Of a stretch of DNA of 64,000 nucleotides, positions 33,530 through 42,230 are shown piece by piece. The stretch spans positions 1,612,001-1,676,000 of the forward strand of contig NZ_CP035758.1 in the NCBI RefSeq assembly GCF_004208415.1, read 5' to 3'. The DNA comes from Ktedonosporobacter rubrisoli. Its GTDB lineage: Bacteria; Chloroflexota; Ktedonobacteria; Ktedonobacterales; Ktedonobacteraceae. Position numbers and translations under genes: made by a program. A model generated the notes under the pieces. The model did not search any database. It had not been told where the DNA came from and worked only from the letters and a program-made list of their open reading frames with translations. Positions within the stretch are counted from its first letter, which is position 1. Every line of letters begins with the position of its first letter.

Positions 33530-34513
33530 CTAGGAATGCACTTTGTACGCCTCTTCCTCTTGTTTTTGCTGAAAAGTATGACGATATGTCTGTGGTGAAA
33601 TATGCAGAAAACGCTGGAAGTGCAAGCGCAGCGTCGCCGCTGAATGAAAACCACAGCACGTAGCAATCTGCTCAACGGGCTTGTTAGTAGTTTCCAGAAG
33701 ACGCTGAGCCAGCACAATGCGCTGCTGAAGTATCCATTGATAAGGAGTCATCCCCACGGTCGCGCTGAAACGGCGCGCGAAGGTTCGCCGGCTCATGGCG
33801 GCCTTGGCTGCCAGTTGCTCCATGGTAAACTCTCTGTCGAGGTTGGCCGCGATCCACCCCAGGGTCGCGCCAAAGGGATCGTTCTCATCAAGGTCGGGAA
33901 AGGGCGTTTCGATATATTGTGCCTGCCCGCCCTCACGATGAAGGGGCACAACCATCCGCCGCGCGACAGCCGCAGCAATTTCAGCTCCGTAATCCTGGCG
34001 CACGATATAGAGAGACAGGTCGATAGCCGCTGCCGTTCCTGCAGCCGTCAACACCTGGCTATCATCGACATAGAGCACGCGGGGATTAACCAGGACTTTC
34101 GGATAGCGTGTAGCCAGTTCCGCAGCCCAGGCCCAGTGGGTCGTGGCCCGGCGCCCATCTAGCAAGCCTGCAGCAGCCAGGAGGAAGGCCCCTGTGCAAA
34201 ATGAAATGACACGCGTGCCACGCTGATAAGCCGCACGCAAAGCCTCAAGCAAATCGTCTGGGGCGGCCGTGGTACGAAAACGAGGAGAACTGGGCACAAT
34301 GATCGTGTCTGCCTCCGCAAGATGCTCCAGATGGTAAGGAGTGTTCAGGAGCAGGCTGGTAGAAGTCCGAACCGGCCCTGGTTTTGTGGCACAAATCATA
34401 AGCCGATACCAGGGTACCTTCAATTCAGCACGTTCAACCCCAAAAATTTCTGTAGCGACTCCTAATTGAAAAAGATTCACCGCGTCGTACGCAATGATCG
34501 CAATTGTATACAT
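33530..34513 (-). CDS. GlxA family AraC-type transcriptional regulator
   Basis: A 327-residue protein. The N-terminal DJ-1/PfpI-like amidotransferase fold (about 1-170) begins MYTIAIIAYDAVNLFQLGVA and has the SFCTGAFLLAAAGLLDG elbow. The C-terminal double HTH of AraC type has MEQLAAKAAMSRRTFARRFS and PVEQIATCCGFHSAATLRLH. The open frame runs back to 34843, but homology begins at the ATG at 34513. It is a paralogue of 40813-41763, with shared stretches such as LYIVRQDYG and REGGQAQYIETP. It lies opposite the MFS exporter (34694), which may be its target. Confidence 0.92.
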   Translation of the reverse strand: MYTIAIIAYDAVNLFQLGVATEIFGVERAELKVPWYRLMICATKPGPVRTSTSLLLNTPYHLEHLAEADTIIVPSSPRFRTTAAPDDLLEALRAAYQRGTRVISFCTGAFLLAAAGLLDGRRATTHWAWAAELATRYPKVLVNPRVLYVDDSQVLTAAGTAAAIDLSLYIVRQDYGAEIAAAVARRMVVPLHREGGQAQYIETPFPDLDENDPFGATLGWIAANLDREFTMEQLAAKAAMSRRTFARRFSATVGMTPYQWILQQRIVLAQRLLETTNKPVEQIATCCGFHSAATLRLHFQRFLHISPQTYRHTFQQKQEEEAYKVHS

Positions 34514-34693
34514 GGCAATTTCTGCATGCTTTCTGTCTCTTCTGCTGCTGGTCGGTCTACTCTGTTGCTGGCAAAATCTTAACACATAGATTGTTTTTTG
34601 CCAAACAATGAGCAACTTGAGCAGACGTGGGATCACAACGGGGCTCGCCTCCAGTGCGATTGCTGCTCTGCGCATCTCTGAAAGGATTCCATT

Positions 34694-35923
34694 TTGGACA
34701 CGTCCCCAAAGCGGCTTGCCACTTTTTTGCAGAACCAGCGCTTCTCGCGCCCTTTCTGGTTCCTGGTCACTGGCTCCTTTATCAACAAAGCTGGCAATTT
34801 TATCATGCCTTTCTTTGCGTTGTATCTGGTCTCTTATCACCATTTGTCTATCAATGCAGCGACGCTCATCATCTCACTTATGGGCATAGGCTCGCTGGGC
34901 GCAGGGATTTGTGGGGGGATACTGGCTGATAGAATTGGACGACGCGTAACGCTACTCTTCAGTCTTGTTGCAACAGCTGTCCTGATGCTGGGCCTCGGCT
35001 TCGCCGAGACGCTGCCCCTGATTATTCTGCTTGCCATACTCTACCAGTTCTTCAACGAGCTCTTTCGCCCTGTGACCTCGGCGGCCATCGCGGACCTGGT
35101 GCCACCAGAAGAGCGGACGCGAGCTTATGCCCTGCGCTATTGGGCTAACAACATTGGCAACGCGATTGGACCGATCATAGCCGGGCTGATTGCCCCTATC
35201 TCCTATCTTGCTCTCTTTCTGGCAGATGCGTTGACAACCTTCAGCTTTAGCCTGTTGATCTGGTTCGGGGTACCTGAAACGGGTCAGAGTAACCGTTGGC
35301 ATGTCAAAAAGCAGCTGGAGAGGCAAGCACCCACAAAGCTCCCTTTGCGTCAGGCTTTTACCGATCCCTGGCTTTGGTCCTATGCGTTTCTGGCGCTTCT
35401 GTTCGACTGTATCTATGTACAATCGACGACTACGCTGCCGCTTGACATGAACGCACATGGAATGAGTACGCTGGCTTTCGGTACGGTAATGGCTGTAAAC
35501 GCGGTTCAGATCGTTTTCGTTAGCCTGCCGCTGACCACATTTTTTCGGCGCATCAATCGGAACCTTTCGCTGGCCATAGCCGCGTTGATGCTGGGCACGG
35601 GCATGGGCCTCTATATCTGGCTACATACGTTTGCTGGCTATCTCCTGGGAGTGCTGTTCTGGACCGTTGGAGAAATTGTTTCCTACCCGATTGCCCTGGC
35701 GCTGATCGCGGAACTCTCTCCGCCTCTCCTGCGCGGCTCGTATCAGGGAATCTACAGCAGCATTCGCGCGCTGTCTTCGCTCCTCGCTCCTGCACTGGGC
35801 GGCCTGATCCTTGGACAGTTAGGCCCAACCGCTTTGTGGAGCAGTTGTTTTGTGGTAAGCGCACTCATCGCTTGCGGCTATCTGATCCTTAACAAGCTGC
35901 GCCAGACCCAATACAGCAAATGA
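34694..35923 (+). CDS. MFS transporter (DHA1/MdtH-like)
   Basis: A 409-residue, 12-helix major facilitator. Motif A in loop 2-3 is clear: GGILADRIGRRVTLLFSLVA. The first helices follow an N-terminal NQRFSRPFWFLVTGSFINKAGN segment as in MdtH-type exporters. The start is TTG at 34694, with AAAGGA (34681-34686) 7 nt upstream. It diverges from the GlxA-type regulator gene across 180 bp. Export of a drug or metabolite is expected; the substrate is unknown. Confidence 0.88.
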   Translation: MDTSPKRLATFLQNQRFSRPFWFLVTGSFINKAGNFIMPFFALYLVSYHHLSINAATLIISLMGIGSLGAGICGGILADRIGRRVTLLFSLVATAVLMLGLGFAETLPLIILLAILYQFFNELFRPVTSAAIADLVPPEERTRAYALRYWANNIGNAIGPIIAGLIAPISYLALFLADALTTFSFSLLIWFGVPETGQSNRWHVKKQLERQAPTKLPLRQAFTDPWLWSYAFLALLFDCIYVQSTTTLPLDMNAHGMSTLAFGTVMAVNAVQIVFVSLPLTTFFRRINRNLSLAIAALMLGTGMGLYIWLHTFAGYLLGVLFWTVGEIVSYPIALALIAELSPPLLRGSYQGIYSSIRALSSLLAPALGGLILGQLGPTALWSSCFVVSALIACGYLILNKLRQTQYSK

Positions 35924-36055
35924 AGCTGCGTCGCAAAAACACTGAGAGGAAAAGCGGAAACTCAACTTCAGCGATTACCCTCTTTGGGAAAATGGTTTGT
36001 GGACATCGAGTATCTCGCTCCAGCCATCCGGGATAGGTAATATTTCTTGAGTCCC

Positions 36056-36496
36056 TTAGCTGACGAAGGTAGCGCCTGTCATCACACCGACAGCCAGGAC
36101 CGTCAAGATAAATCCCGCGATGGCCCAGCGGCGGGCCTTGCTATCCCCCTTTTCCTTGCTGCGTATGATGGTCGGGCGTAGAGCGCCATCGCCAAGGCCA
36201 AGCAGCGCAATGGCGATGACAAAGCCTGTGATGATCAGGCCTCCCCAGGCGCTGCCAAAGAGATGGGCAAAGCCGCGCGTTCTGGTAATCAGGACGAGGC
36301 CGAGGCCCATCGTTAGCGTTCCTGTATAGGTAAGCGTGCGTATGATCGCAATGGCCAGCCGGATGAGGGTCTCGCTCGGCTCTTTGCCAACGAGCGGTAC
36401 TATGAAGAAGGCAAGGAACGCGTACCCACCTACCCATGTGGCTGCGCCTATGACATGCCCGTAGCGTATCAACCAGGAGACAAATAGCAGCATCAT
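36056..36496 (-). CDS. Small four-helix membrane protein (CopD/DUF2269-like)
   Basis: A 146-residue protein with four membrane helices. The first, WLIRYGHVIGAATWVGGYAF, has the conserved His and Trp of the CopD/DUF2269 group, and helix 4 is AIAGFILTVLAVGVMTGATF. CopD members are tied to copper uptake; DUF2269 members have no known role. It is the last gene of the minus-strand set, 2 bp after the next membrane protein gene, so translation is probably coupled. Confidence 0.7.
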   Translation of the reverse strand: MMLLFVSWLIRYGHVIGAATWVGGYAFLAFFIVPLVGKEPSETLIRLAIAIIRTLTYTGTLTMGLGLVLITRTRGFAHLFGSAWGGLIITGFVIAIALLGLGDGALRPTIIRSKEKGDSKARRWAIAGFILTVLAVGVMTGATFVS

Positions 36497-36498
36497 CT

Positions 36499-36918
36499 CT
36501 ATTCCCCTCTCCGATCCAGGGCTCGTTCTCCGTGTGAAGCCAGGCGCGCGCCGTGCACGTCAGTTTCCCTGGTCTTGGAGAGAGCCGTTGGCGCGTCTGA
36601 GCCTGGTAGAGTATTTTGCTGGCGCAAACGGCGGGTAATAATCAATTCGCCGACAAAGGCGCCTGGCGGTCCCGCCGTCAGCAAGACCGCGACGGGAAAC
36701 CACCACTTCCACAGGCCATCTATCGCCCCTACGCCTGCAATGACGAGTAAGAGAAGAAAATTAATGCCATGGAGTGGCCCGAGCACATGGACTATCTCCT
36801 TTTGTCCGCTAAGCGCTGCAGAGACAAGCGCCAGGAGGAGAACAAGATCGATAAGCGCGGCCAGGCGCACAATGCGTAGGCGATTGGAGAGACGTTCAGC
36901 CTGTTGAATTGAAGTCAT
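36499..36918 (-). CDS. DUF3817-like small membrane protein
   Basis: A 139-residue protein with three membrane helices. The pattern LRIVRLAALIDLVLLLALVSA, then LGPLHGINFLLLLVIAG with a central HG and WWFPVAVLLTAGPPGAFVGE resembles DUF3817. The last 30 residues are a charged cytosolic tail. The longer frame to 37020 lacks a ribosome site and overlaps the next gene upstream, so the ATG at 36918 is chosen. It is tightly packed between the 101-residue protein (16 bp) and the CopD-like gene (2 bp). Function unknown. Confidence 0.7.
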   Translation of the reverse strand: MTSIQQAERLSNRLRIVRLAALIDLVLLLALVSAALSGQKEIVHVLGPLHGINFLLLLVIAGVGAIDGLWKWWFPVAVLLTAGPPGAFVGELIITRRLRQQNTLPGSDAPTALSKTRETDVHGARLASHGERALDRRGE

Positions 36919-36934
36919 AACCTGCTTTCCTCTC

Positions 36935-37240
36935 TCACTCTCCAATTGCGCGTTGACCGCTAACTTTGGAGGGCGGTAGCTTGCCCGCCCGTGACGTACC
37001 GCTGAGCGTGTCACCGTCAATGATCACATCGAACGTGAGGTTCAAGCGCAGCGGCCTTGTGATTGACTGCTTCCAGGTGAGTCGATTGTTCTCAAGCCGC
37101 GGTTCGAGCAAGGGCGTCGTTTCCGCGTTGCCCCTGGCGATTCCTGCAACAACTCCATTGCTCTCAGCGAGCTCCAGCTCAACAGACTGGGTGCCGATAG
37201 GGGTAGCTATGTTAATATTCCAGATGCCTGTTAGAGACAT
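36935..37240 (-). CDS. Conserved small beta-rich protein of unknown function
   Basis: A 101-residue soluble protein made almost entirely of predicted strands: MSLTGIWNINIATPIGTQSVE, VVAGIARGNAETTPL, LTWKQSITRPLRLNLTFDV and GDTLSGTSRAGKLPPSKVSG. I recall the same pattern in actinobacterial and Chloroflexota small proteins, where it looks like a lipocalin- or avidin-like half barrel. No function is assigned. GAGAGGATAAAGC lies before the ATG. It is second in the run DJ-1, this gene, DUF3817, CopD-like. Confidence 0.65.
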   Translation of the reverse strand: MSLTGIWNINIATPIGTQSVELELAESNGVVAGIARGNAETTPLLEPRLENNRLTWKQSITRPLRLNLTFDVIIDGDTLSGTSRAGKLPPSKVSGQRAIGE

Positions 37241-37298
37241 ATGCTTTATCCTCTCATAGAGTGCTCAAACATGTTAAGGCTGGCGATTGGTGGCGGAT

Positions 37299-37961
37299 TT
37301 AGCGTATAGCGGCTTCAAGTCCCTTGTTATACCAGATGGTTCCGCGTCGCTCAAACTCAAAGAGATCCTCTACGGCGAGGGCGATGCGCGGACCAAGCTC
37401 GCGTTCAAGCAAATACAGTCCAAGGTCAAGCCCTGAAGTAACTCCCCCAGCGGTTACTAGATCACCATCATCGACCACGCGCGCCTGAATCGGGATGGCC
37501 CCGGTGGCTTCAAGGGCAGCCATGCCTAAGTGATGAGTTACGGCGTGACGCCCTTCGAGTAAGCCTGCCATGGCCAGCGCAAGAGAGCCGCCGCAAACTG
37601 TAGCAACGGTAACCTGGGGATTGTCAAGGGCTTGCTTCATCAAAGCCGGAAGCCTGGTTTCCTGGGTCCTGGCCAGCAAGATAGGGATAGTCTCAAGCTG
37701 GCTTCCATCCGTAGGTTCGTTGATGGGTCCTGCGGCTCCTGGCACAATGATGAGGTTAGCTTTATCCGGGTCCAGAGTGCCCGTCGCCTTCAGCACAAGG
37801 CCACCTGATCCGCTCACAACCTCGCGTGGCCCCTCCGCCGAGACAAGTTCCACACTCAGAGCTCCACCAGAGACATTGGCGCCTGCCGACAAAACCTCAT
37901 AGGGCGCGCTGACATCGAGGAGGTCAAATCCATCGAATAAGACAATTTGCGCATGTAGCAT
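37299..37961 (-). CDS. DJ-1/PfpI family protein (isonitrile hydratase-like)
   Basis: A 220-residue DJ-1/PfpI protein. The nucleophile elbow is TVCGGSLALAMAGLLEG, with the family Cys, and the start IVLFDGFDLLDVSAPYEVLS carries the usual Asp/Glu. HAVTHHLGMAALEATGA and VVDDGDLVTAGGVTSGLDLGL follow as in InhA-type isonitrile hydratases and in GlxA sensor domains. No HTH is present. The start at ATG 37961 follows AAAGGA by 7 nt. It is the first gene of a four-gene minus run. Confidence 0.88.
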   Translation of the reverse strand: MLHAQIVLFDGFDLLDVSAPYEVLSAGANVSGGALSVELVSAEGPREVVSGSGGLVLKATGTLDPDKANLIIVPGAAGPINEPTDGSQLETIPILLARTQETRLPALMKQALDNPQVTVATVCGGSLALAMAGLLEGRHAVTHHLGMAALEATGAIPIQARVVDDGDLVTAGGVTSGLDLGLYLLERELGPRIALAVEDLFEFERRGTIWYNKGLEAAIR

Positions 37962-38370
37962 CAAAAGATCCTTTCCTTTGAACGAAGCTTGTACAATGAC
38001 AACCACTTACGATTGGCCCTACTATAGTGCTCGTCCATGAGACTTAACAGTGGCGCGATTGCCAGAGATCAACGGAATCTGGCCAGCTTGACCTCACGCC
38101 GTCGAGTGGAGCAACTTGCCATCCTTGCAAACATCTTGTGCTCTGGCATAATTATTTTCTTTGGCGGAGAAAACATGGTAAAAGAACATATGCTACAATA
38201 TATTTAAAGGTGGATATTTAAATTTTTTAATATCAGCTCAGTTTATTACTCTTGCTTCACGCCTTGACGTTATCTCCAGCAAAGTATGCTAGAAGCAAGC
38301 GTGCCTGGAATATTTTCTAGGGTAAATGAGGTAATTGTAGGTGCAATGAAAAGGAAAGCTGTGAAAAGGA
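37962..38370. other. Gap upstream of serine hydrolase
   Basis: A 409-bp AT-rich region with no gene. It includes a small palindrome GATATT/AATATC near 38213-38234 and AT tracts that could hold promoters for both flanking genes, but no clear -35/-10 pair. Confidence 0.4.
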
Positions 38371-39660
38371 ATGATGATTGAAATTGATGAAATTGTCAAT
38401 GCAGTGATAGGTGTAGAGGAGCCAGGCGTGGCGGTGGCCGTGGTGAAGCGCGGTCGCCTGGTTCATAGTAAAGGTTATGGGCTGGCGAATCTAGAATGGA
38501 ATATTGCAATTCAGCCCAATACTGTATTTCGCCTTGCATCGGTTACCAAACAATTTACAGCTACGGCAATTCTCTTACTAGAGCAACAGGGCAAATTGCA
38601 TCTCGCTGATTCTCTCACAAAATATCTTCCCAGCTATCCAACTCATGGACATGAGATTTCTATCTGGCATCTCCTGACGCATACCTCGGGCATTAAACCT
38701 TACAACGAAGTTGAGAATTTTTTTGAGCTCTACTGCAGGAGGCAGCTCTCGCATGCGGATGTCGTTGACATGATAAAAGATTTCCCCCTCGAATTTGCGC
38801 CAGGAACACGGTACAAATATAACAATACAGGATATTATCTACTCGGTATGATTATTGAAGTGGTGAGCGGGAAGAGTTACGAGGAGTTTATCCAGACGCA
38901 GATTTTCGCGCCTCTGGGGATGGAGCACTCGTATTATATGTGGAACGAGAAAATTATTCCGCAGCGGGCGAGCGGATACTCCAAATTAGAGCAAGGCTAT
39001 CAGCATGCGCCTTTCCTCGATATGACTGTGCCGTATTCCGGTGGCGCGCTCGGCTCTAATCTCGATGATCTTGTACGCTGGGATGCGGCTTTACGTGAGG
39101 GCCGGCTGCTCAAAAAAGAGGCCCTGGAGCGTATGTTTACGCCAGCGCAATTGCTGGATGGGAGCAGAGCAGAGTATGGTTTTGGCTGGGGAATTGGTGA
39201 GTATCGCGGCCATCGGGTTGCCTATCATCAAGGAGACATGAACGGCTTCATAACCTTCATTGCACGATTTCTTGATGATGAGATAACAGTAATCCTGCTT
39301 TCTAATTCACATGGATCTGACATCGAAACATTGTTTCGGTGCATTGTCCGACAGTCCCTTGCCTTGCCTCCGCTAATACAGAAAACCAGCTCGCTTGAGC
39401 CGGAAGCTATCATGAGGATGGTCGGAGCGTATACTCTGGCCGGGATGTTCCAGTTTATGGTAGAAGTAGAACAGGCTGACGATACGCTTATGCTGCGTCC
39501 ATTTAACGTGGAATTAAAGCCGCTGAACGAAACGACCTGTTGCTTTGCCCATGATCATGAAATAGAGCTACACTTCTCTGATGAGGGAGCGCAAGGCTTT
39601 AGTACCATGGCGATTTGCTTTCCGTTCTCCCCCTTACCCCTGACGCGTGTAGACGCTTAA
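38371..39660 (+). CDS. Beta-lactamase-related serine hydrolase (class C/AmpC-like fold)
   Basis: A 429-residue penicillin-binding-fold hydrolase. The three active-site motifs are SVTK with S57 and K60, Y150-N-N152 as YxN, and HQG as the KTG equivalent near 288. WHLLTHTSGIKPYNE is the usual turn. A C-terminal beta-rich lipocalin-like domain follows (about 340-429). No signal peptide is evident, so it is probably cytosolic, which argues for an esterase or peptidase rather than a secreted beta-lactamase. AAAAGGA directly precedes the ATGATG start. Confidence 0.88.
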   Translation: MMIEIDEIVNAVIGVEEPGVAVAVVKRGRLVHSKGYGLANLEWNIAIQPNTVFRLASVTKQFTATAILLLEQQGKLHLADSLTKYLPSYPTHGHEISIWHLLTHTSGIKPYNEVENFFELYCRRQLSHADVVDMIKDFPLEFAPGTRYKYNNTGYYLLGMIIEVVSGKSYEEFIQTQIFAPLGMEHSYYMWNEKIIPQRASGYSKLEQGYQHAPFLDMTVPYSGGALGSNLDDLVRWDAALREGRLLKKEALERMFTPAQLLDGSRAEYGFGWGIGEYRGHRVAYHQGDMNGFITFIARFLDDEITVILLSNSHGSDIETLFRCIVRQSLALPPLIQKTSSLEPEAIMRMVGAYTLAGMFQFMVEVEQADDTLMLRPFNVELKPLNETTCCFAHDHEIELHFSDEGAQGFSTMAICFPFSPLPLTRVDA

Positions 39661-39951
39661 ACATGGCTGAGCGAGCTCATTCGTGGGGAGACAATAGACA
39701 TTTTCAATACAGATCAAGCGCTAAAAGTGTATATAGGGGAATATCGGAGTGAGTAAGGGAAATTCACACTGTATTCTGCCTGAGGCAAGTAGAAGTAAGG
39801 GAATGGAGTTTGCAGCGGGCCGCATCTCTAGCAAGTTGCCATAGACATGTTTTGTCTGATGGGCAGATAGCTGGAACCTTGTAGCGGCCCTTGAGATAGG
39901 GTCTACTGGTTGCCCCCTTGCGACGTTTCCAATTCCTTGCCACATGGGCGA

Positions 39952-40494
39952 CTATGAGAGTCGCAGGTCGCCAGCCGCCAAAGCTGCCCTGACCGTGGCG
40001 ACACTTTCATCAAGAGTGTGCATGGTCGTGTCTATGACATGAGACTCATATGGTCCTAAATGAGCAAAGTACTTCCACATCTTCCCCACAATCTCAGGGT
40101 TCACCAATGCTCCAGATTTTCGTTCTACCGCTCGCGTAATGCTCGTCTGCAAGGCTGGGCGCAGGACGACGAAACGGATATCACATCCGTCTTGAACCGC
40201 CTTCAACCAGGGATCGAGGTACCAGGGACCGATAATCCCATCGACGATGACCTCATAGCCTCCCCAGGCATATCTGGCGGCACTTGCGGCAAACGCATCG
40301 AGGACGATGATGTTTTGCTCTTGCGCTTCGGGTAACCAGGTGGCAACATACCCTTTGCGGATAGATCGATAAAAGTCGTCAGTATGTATGTGGACGGCGC
40401 GTTCATAGGGCGACTGTTCTGCCAGCCGCCGTGCGACGCTACTTTTGCCCGATCCAGGTGGGCCAGAAATGATCATGATAGGAGTAGTATTCAT
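39952..40494 (-). CDS. P-loop kinase (AAA_33/zeta-toxin-like)
   Basis: A 180-residue small kinase. Walker A is GPPGSGKSS at 11-19. HIHTDDFYRSIRKGYV gives the substrate Asp, and YEVIVDGIIGPWYLDPWL and FVVLRPALQTSITRAVERK form the lid with arginines. It resembles chloramphenicol phosphotransferase and shikimate-kinase-like proteins. The substrate is unknown, and no antitoxin partner lies beside it. GGAGG lies 10 nt before the ATG at 40494. The 291 bp beyond its stop show no gene. Confidence 0.85.
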   Translation of the reverse strand: MNTTPIMIISGPPGSGKSSVARRLAEQSPYERAVHIHTDDFYRSIRKGYVATWLPEAQEQNIIVLDAFAASAARYAWGGYEVIVDGIIGPWYLDPWLKAVQDGCDIRFVVLRPALQTSITRAVERKSGALVNPEIVGKMWKYFAHLGPYESHVIDTTMHTLDESVATVRAALAAGDLRLS

Positions 40495-40812
40495 CAAGGT
40501 ATCCTCCAATTTAACATCTCTTGCGCACAGTAGAGGTACAAGAGAGGCTTGTGTTCATAAAGAGAGTCTATCAGAGAACCAGGCGAAAAACTTCGTCCAT
40601 ATGCACGGTGTTTTTTCTCTGGTCCTGCGCCTATTTACAAAATATTGCAAGGAAGGAGCACATCGGGAGCGACTTCGCCTGAATGACGAATGCCGATTCC
40701 CATGCTTCAGATAAATTTCCCACCCTTCAGTTTTAAAACCTGATAACCCTTGAGTGAATTTACAATCTGCACCTGATTGTTGGACGAGATAAGCAAATGG
40801 TAGAATAAGGCT
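40495..40812. other. Gap between kinase and GlxA regulator
   Basis: A 318-bp divergent region. Apart from the possible promoter at 40777-40806 for the plus-strand gene I see no feature. Confidence 0.4.
40777..40806 (+). promoter_or_regulatory. Possible leaderless promoter of GlxA regulator
   Basis: TTGTTG (40777-40782), an 18-bp spacer and TAGAAT (40801-40806). The expected transcription start falls at the ATG (40813). The -35 match is poor. Confidence 0.35.
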
Positions 40813-41763
40813 ATGCGTACTATTGCGATTCTTGCCCTGGATGGCGTCGTCGCCTTTGACTTATCCATTCCGCTGGAAGTCTTTGGGCGAACCCCTTTGC
40901 CTGGCGGGCAAGCTGCTTACCAGGTATTCATCTGCGCGCCGACAACTGAGGTCAATGCTGGCACGTTCACGCTCCATGTTCCGTGGTCTCTGGAGAAGCT
41001 TGTTGAGGCGGATACCATCATTTTGCCTGGCCTGGCTGATCCAACCGTACCGACTCCCGGCGAGGTGCTGGCTGCTTTACGCAGTGCCGCAGCGCGTGGG
41101 GCACGCATCGCCTCGATCTGCGGGGGTGCATTTATCCTGGCCGCTAGCGGGCTGCTGGATGGTTTGCGGGCAACCACTCATTGGATTGGCGCCAGGGAAT
41201 TAGCGCGGCGCTATCCCAAGATAGAAGTAGATCCCAACGTCCTCTTTGTCGATAATGGGCAGTTTCTGACCTCGGCTGGAGCTGCCGCCGGCCTTGATTT
41301 GTGCCTGTATATGATCAGGCAGGATTATGGCTCAGCCGTGGCCGCTGATGCAGCCAGAATCTCGGTGATGCCCCTTGAGCGCGATGGAGGGCAAGCCCAA
41401 TTCATCGTCCACGAGCCCCCTGCTCCCGATGGGATCACGCTTGAACCGCTGCTGCGTTGGCTTGAGGCAAACGTACAGCGCGAATTGCAGCTTGAAGATA
41501 TTGCAGAGCGAGCGATGATGAGCACGCGCACGCTTAGCCGGCGCTTCCGCGAGCAGACCGGTACAACACCGTTGCAATGGCTCAAGCGGGCCCGGCTGCG
41601 CAAGGCGCAATATTTGTTAGAAACCACCGGGCACTCCGTAGAATGGATCGCCCGTCAGGTTGGCTTTGGCTCCTCAACCACTTTTCGCGACCAATTCAAG
41701 CACCTGGTTGGGATTAGTCCGCAGGCTTATAGGCGGGCATTTCGCGGGACAATGGCGAACTGA
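40813..41763 (+). CDS. GlxA family AraC-type transcriptional regulator
   Basis: A 316-residue paralogue of the regulator at 33530-34513. The DJ-1-like sensor half covers about 1-165 (ILALDGVVAFDLSIPLEVF, then ASICGGAFILAASGLLDG). The AraC double HTH covers about 215-312 (LEDIAERAMMSTRTLSRRFR, then VEWIARQVGFGSSTTFRDQF). The cysteine of the elbow is kept. Its target is unclear: the upstream neighbour is a kinase on the other strand and the downstream gene is convergent. Confidence 0.92.
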   Translation: MRTIAILALDGVVAFDLSIPLEVFGRTPLPGGQAAYQVFICAPTTEVNAGTFTLHVPWSLEKLVEADTIILPGLADPTVPTPGEVLAALRSAAARGARIASICGGAFILAASGLLDGLRATTHWIGARELARRYPKIEVDPNVLFVDNGQFLTSAGAAAGLDLCLYMIRQDYGSAVAADAARISVMPLERDGGQAQFIVHEPPAPDGITLEPLLRWLEANVQRELQLEDIAERAMMSTRTLSRRFREQTGTTPLQWLKRARLRKAQYLLETTGHSVEWIARQVGFGSSTTFRDQFKHLVGISPQAYRRAFRGTMAN

Positions 41764-41798
41764 GATGGCGGGAAGGTGGGTATCTGCCGTAGAGGGCA

Positions 41799-41829
41799 AG
41801 CAGGAGAGCATTTCGGCTCCCCGCCTGCT
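41799..41829. repeat. Hairpin after the GlxA gene
   Basis: AGCAGG (41799-41804) pairs with CCTGCT (41824-41829), and inside GAGC (41806-41809) pairs with GCTC (41816-41819), with a bulge. It is part of a two-hairpin stretch between convergent genes. Confidence 0.4.
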
Positions 41830-41845
41830 CCAAGGGGTCAGGTAG

Positions 41846-41873
41846 CTTCGGACGAAGCTTCTCGGGTCCGAAG
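41846..41873. terminator. Hairpin between convergent genes
   Basis: A perfect 8-bp stem, CTTCGGAC with GTCCGAAG, loop of 12, between the GlxA regulator and the SHOCT protein ends. There is no T-tract. Confidence 0.45.
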
Positions 41874-41883
41874 AAGAGCGAAT

Positions 41884-42168
41884 TTACTCGTAATGTGCTG
41901 ATCTATACGAGCTTACCAGGCGCTCGCGCATCTGCTCAAATGTGGCAGTGTCGATCTCGCCACGAGCATAGCGCTGGCTAAGAATTTCCAGGGCCGTGGG
42001 TTGCGGCTGGAACGGAGGCATGCCAGGGCCGGGCTGGCTATATGGGAACGGTGGCCGCCACTGACGTGCTCCTCCGAAGAGTGAGCGTAAGCCCCACACA
42101 AGCAATCCCAGAATCACTAGCCAGAAAATGGGAAACAGAAAACAGAAACCGTGAAACCCTCCATGCAT
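41884..42168 (-). CDS. SHOCT-domain small membrane protein
   Basis: A 94-residue protein with one membrane helix (FLFPIFWLVILGLLVWGLRSL, about 10-30), a Pro/Gln-rich linker, and a C-terminal SHOCT motif (LEILSQRYARGEIDTATFEQM). SHOCT modules are short helical hairpins thought to aid oligomerisation. No enzymatic role is known. It lies 62 bp after the sensor kinase gene in the same direction, so it may be the third gene of the OmpR/kinase operon. Confidence 0.8.
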   Translation of the reverse strand: MHGGFHGFCFLFPIFWLVILGLLVWGLRSLFGGARQWRPPFPYSQPGPGMPPFQPQPTALEILSQRYARGEIDTATFEQMRERLVSSYRSAHYE

Positions 42169-42230
42169 AGAAATTTCTCTCTTTCTTGCTAGAACTTTTC
42201 TCTATGTACTTTTTATTTTTGTTAGCTTGC

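Noticed and set aside
39952..40494. P-loop kinase as a zeta toxin of a toxin-antitoxin pair
   Set aside because: No epsilon-type antitoxin is adjacent, and the fold is shared by many small-molecule kinases.
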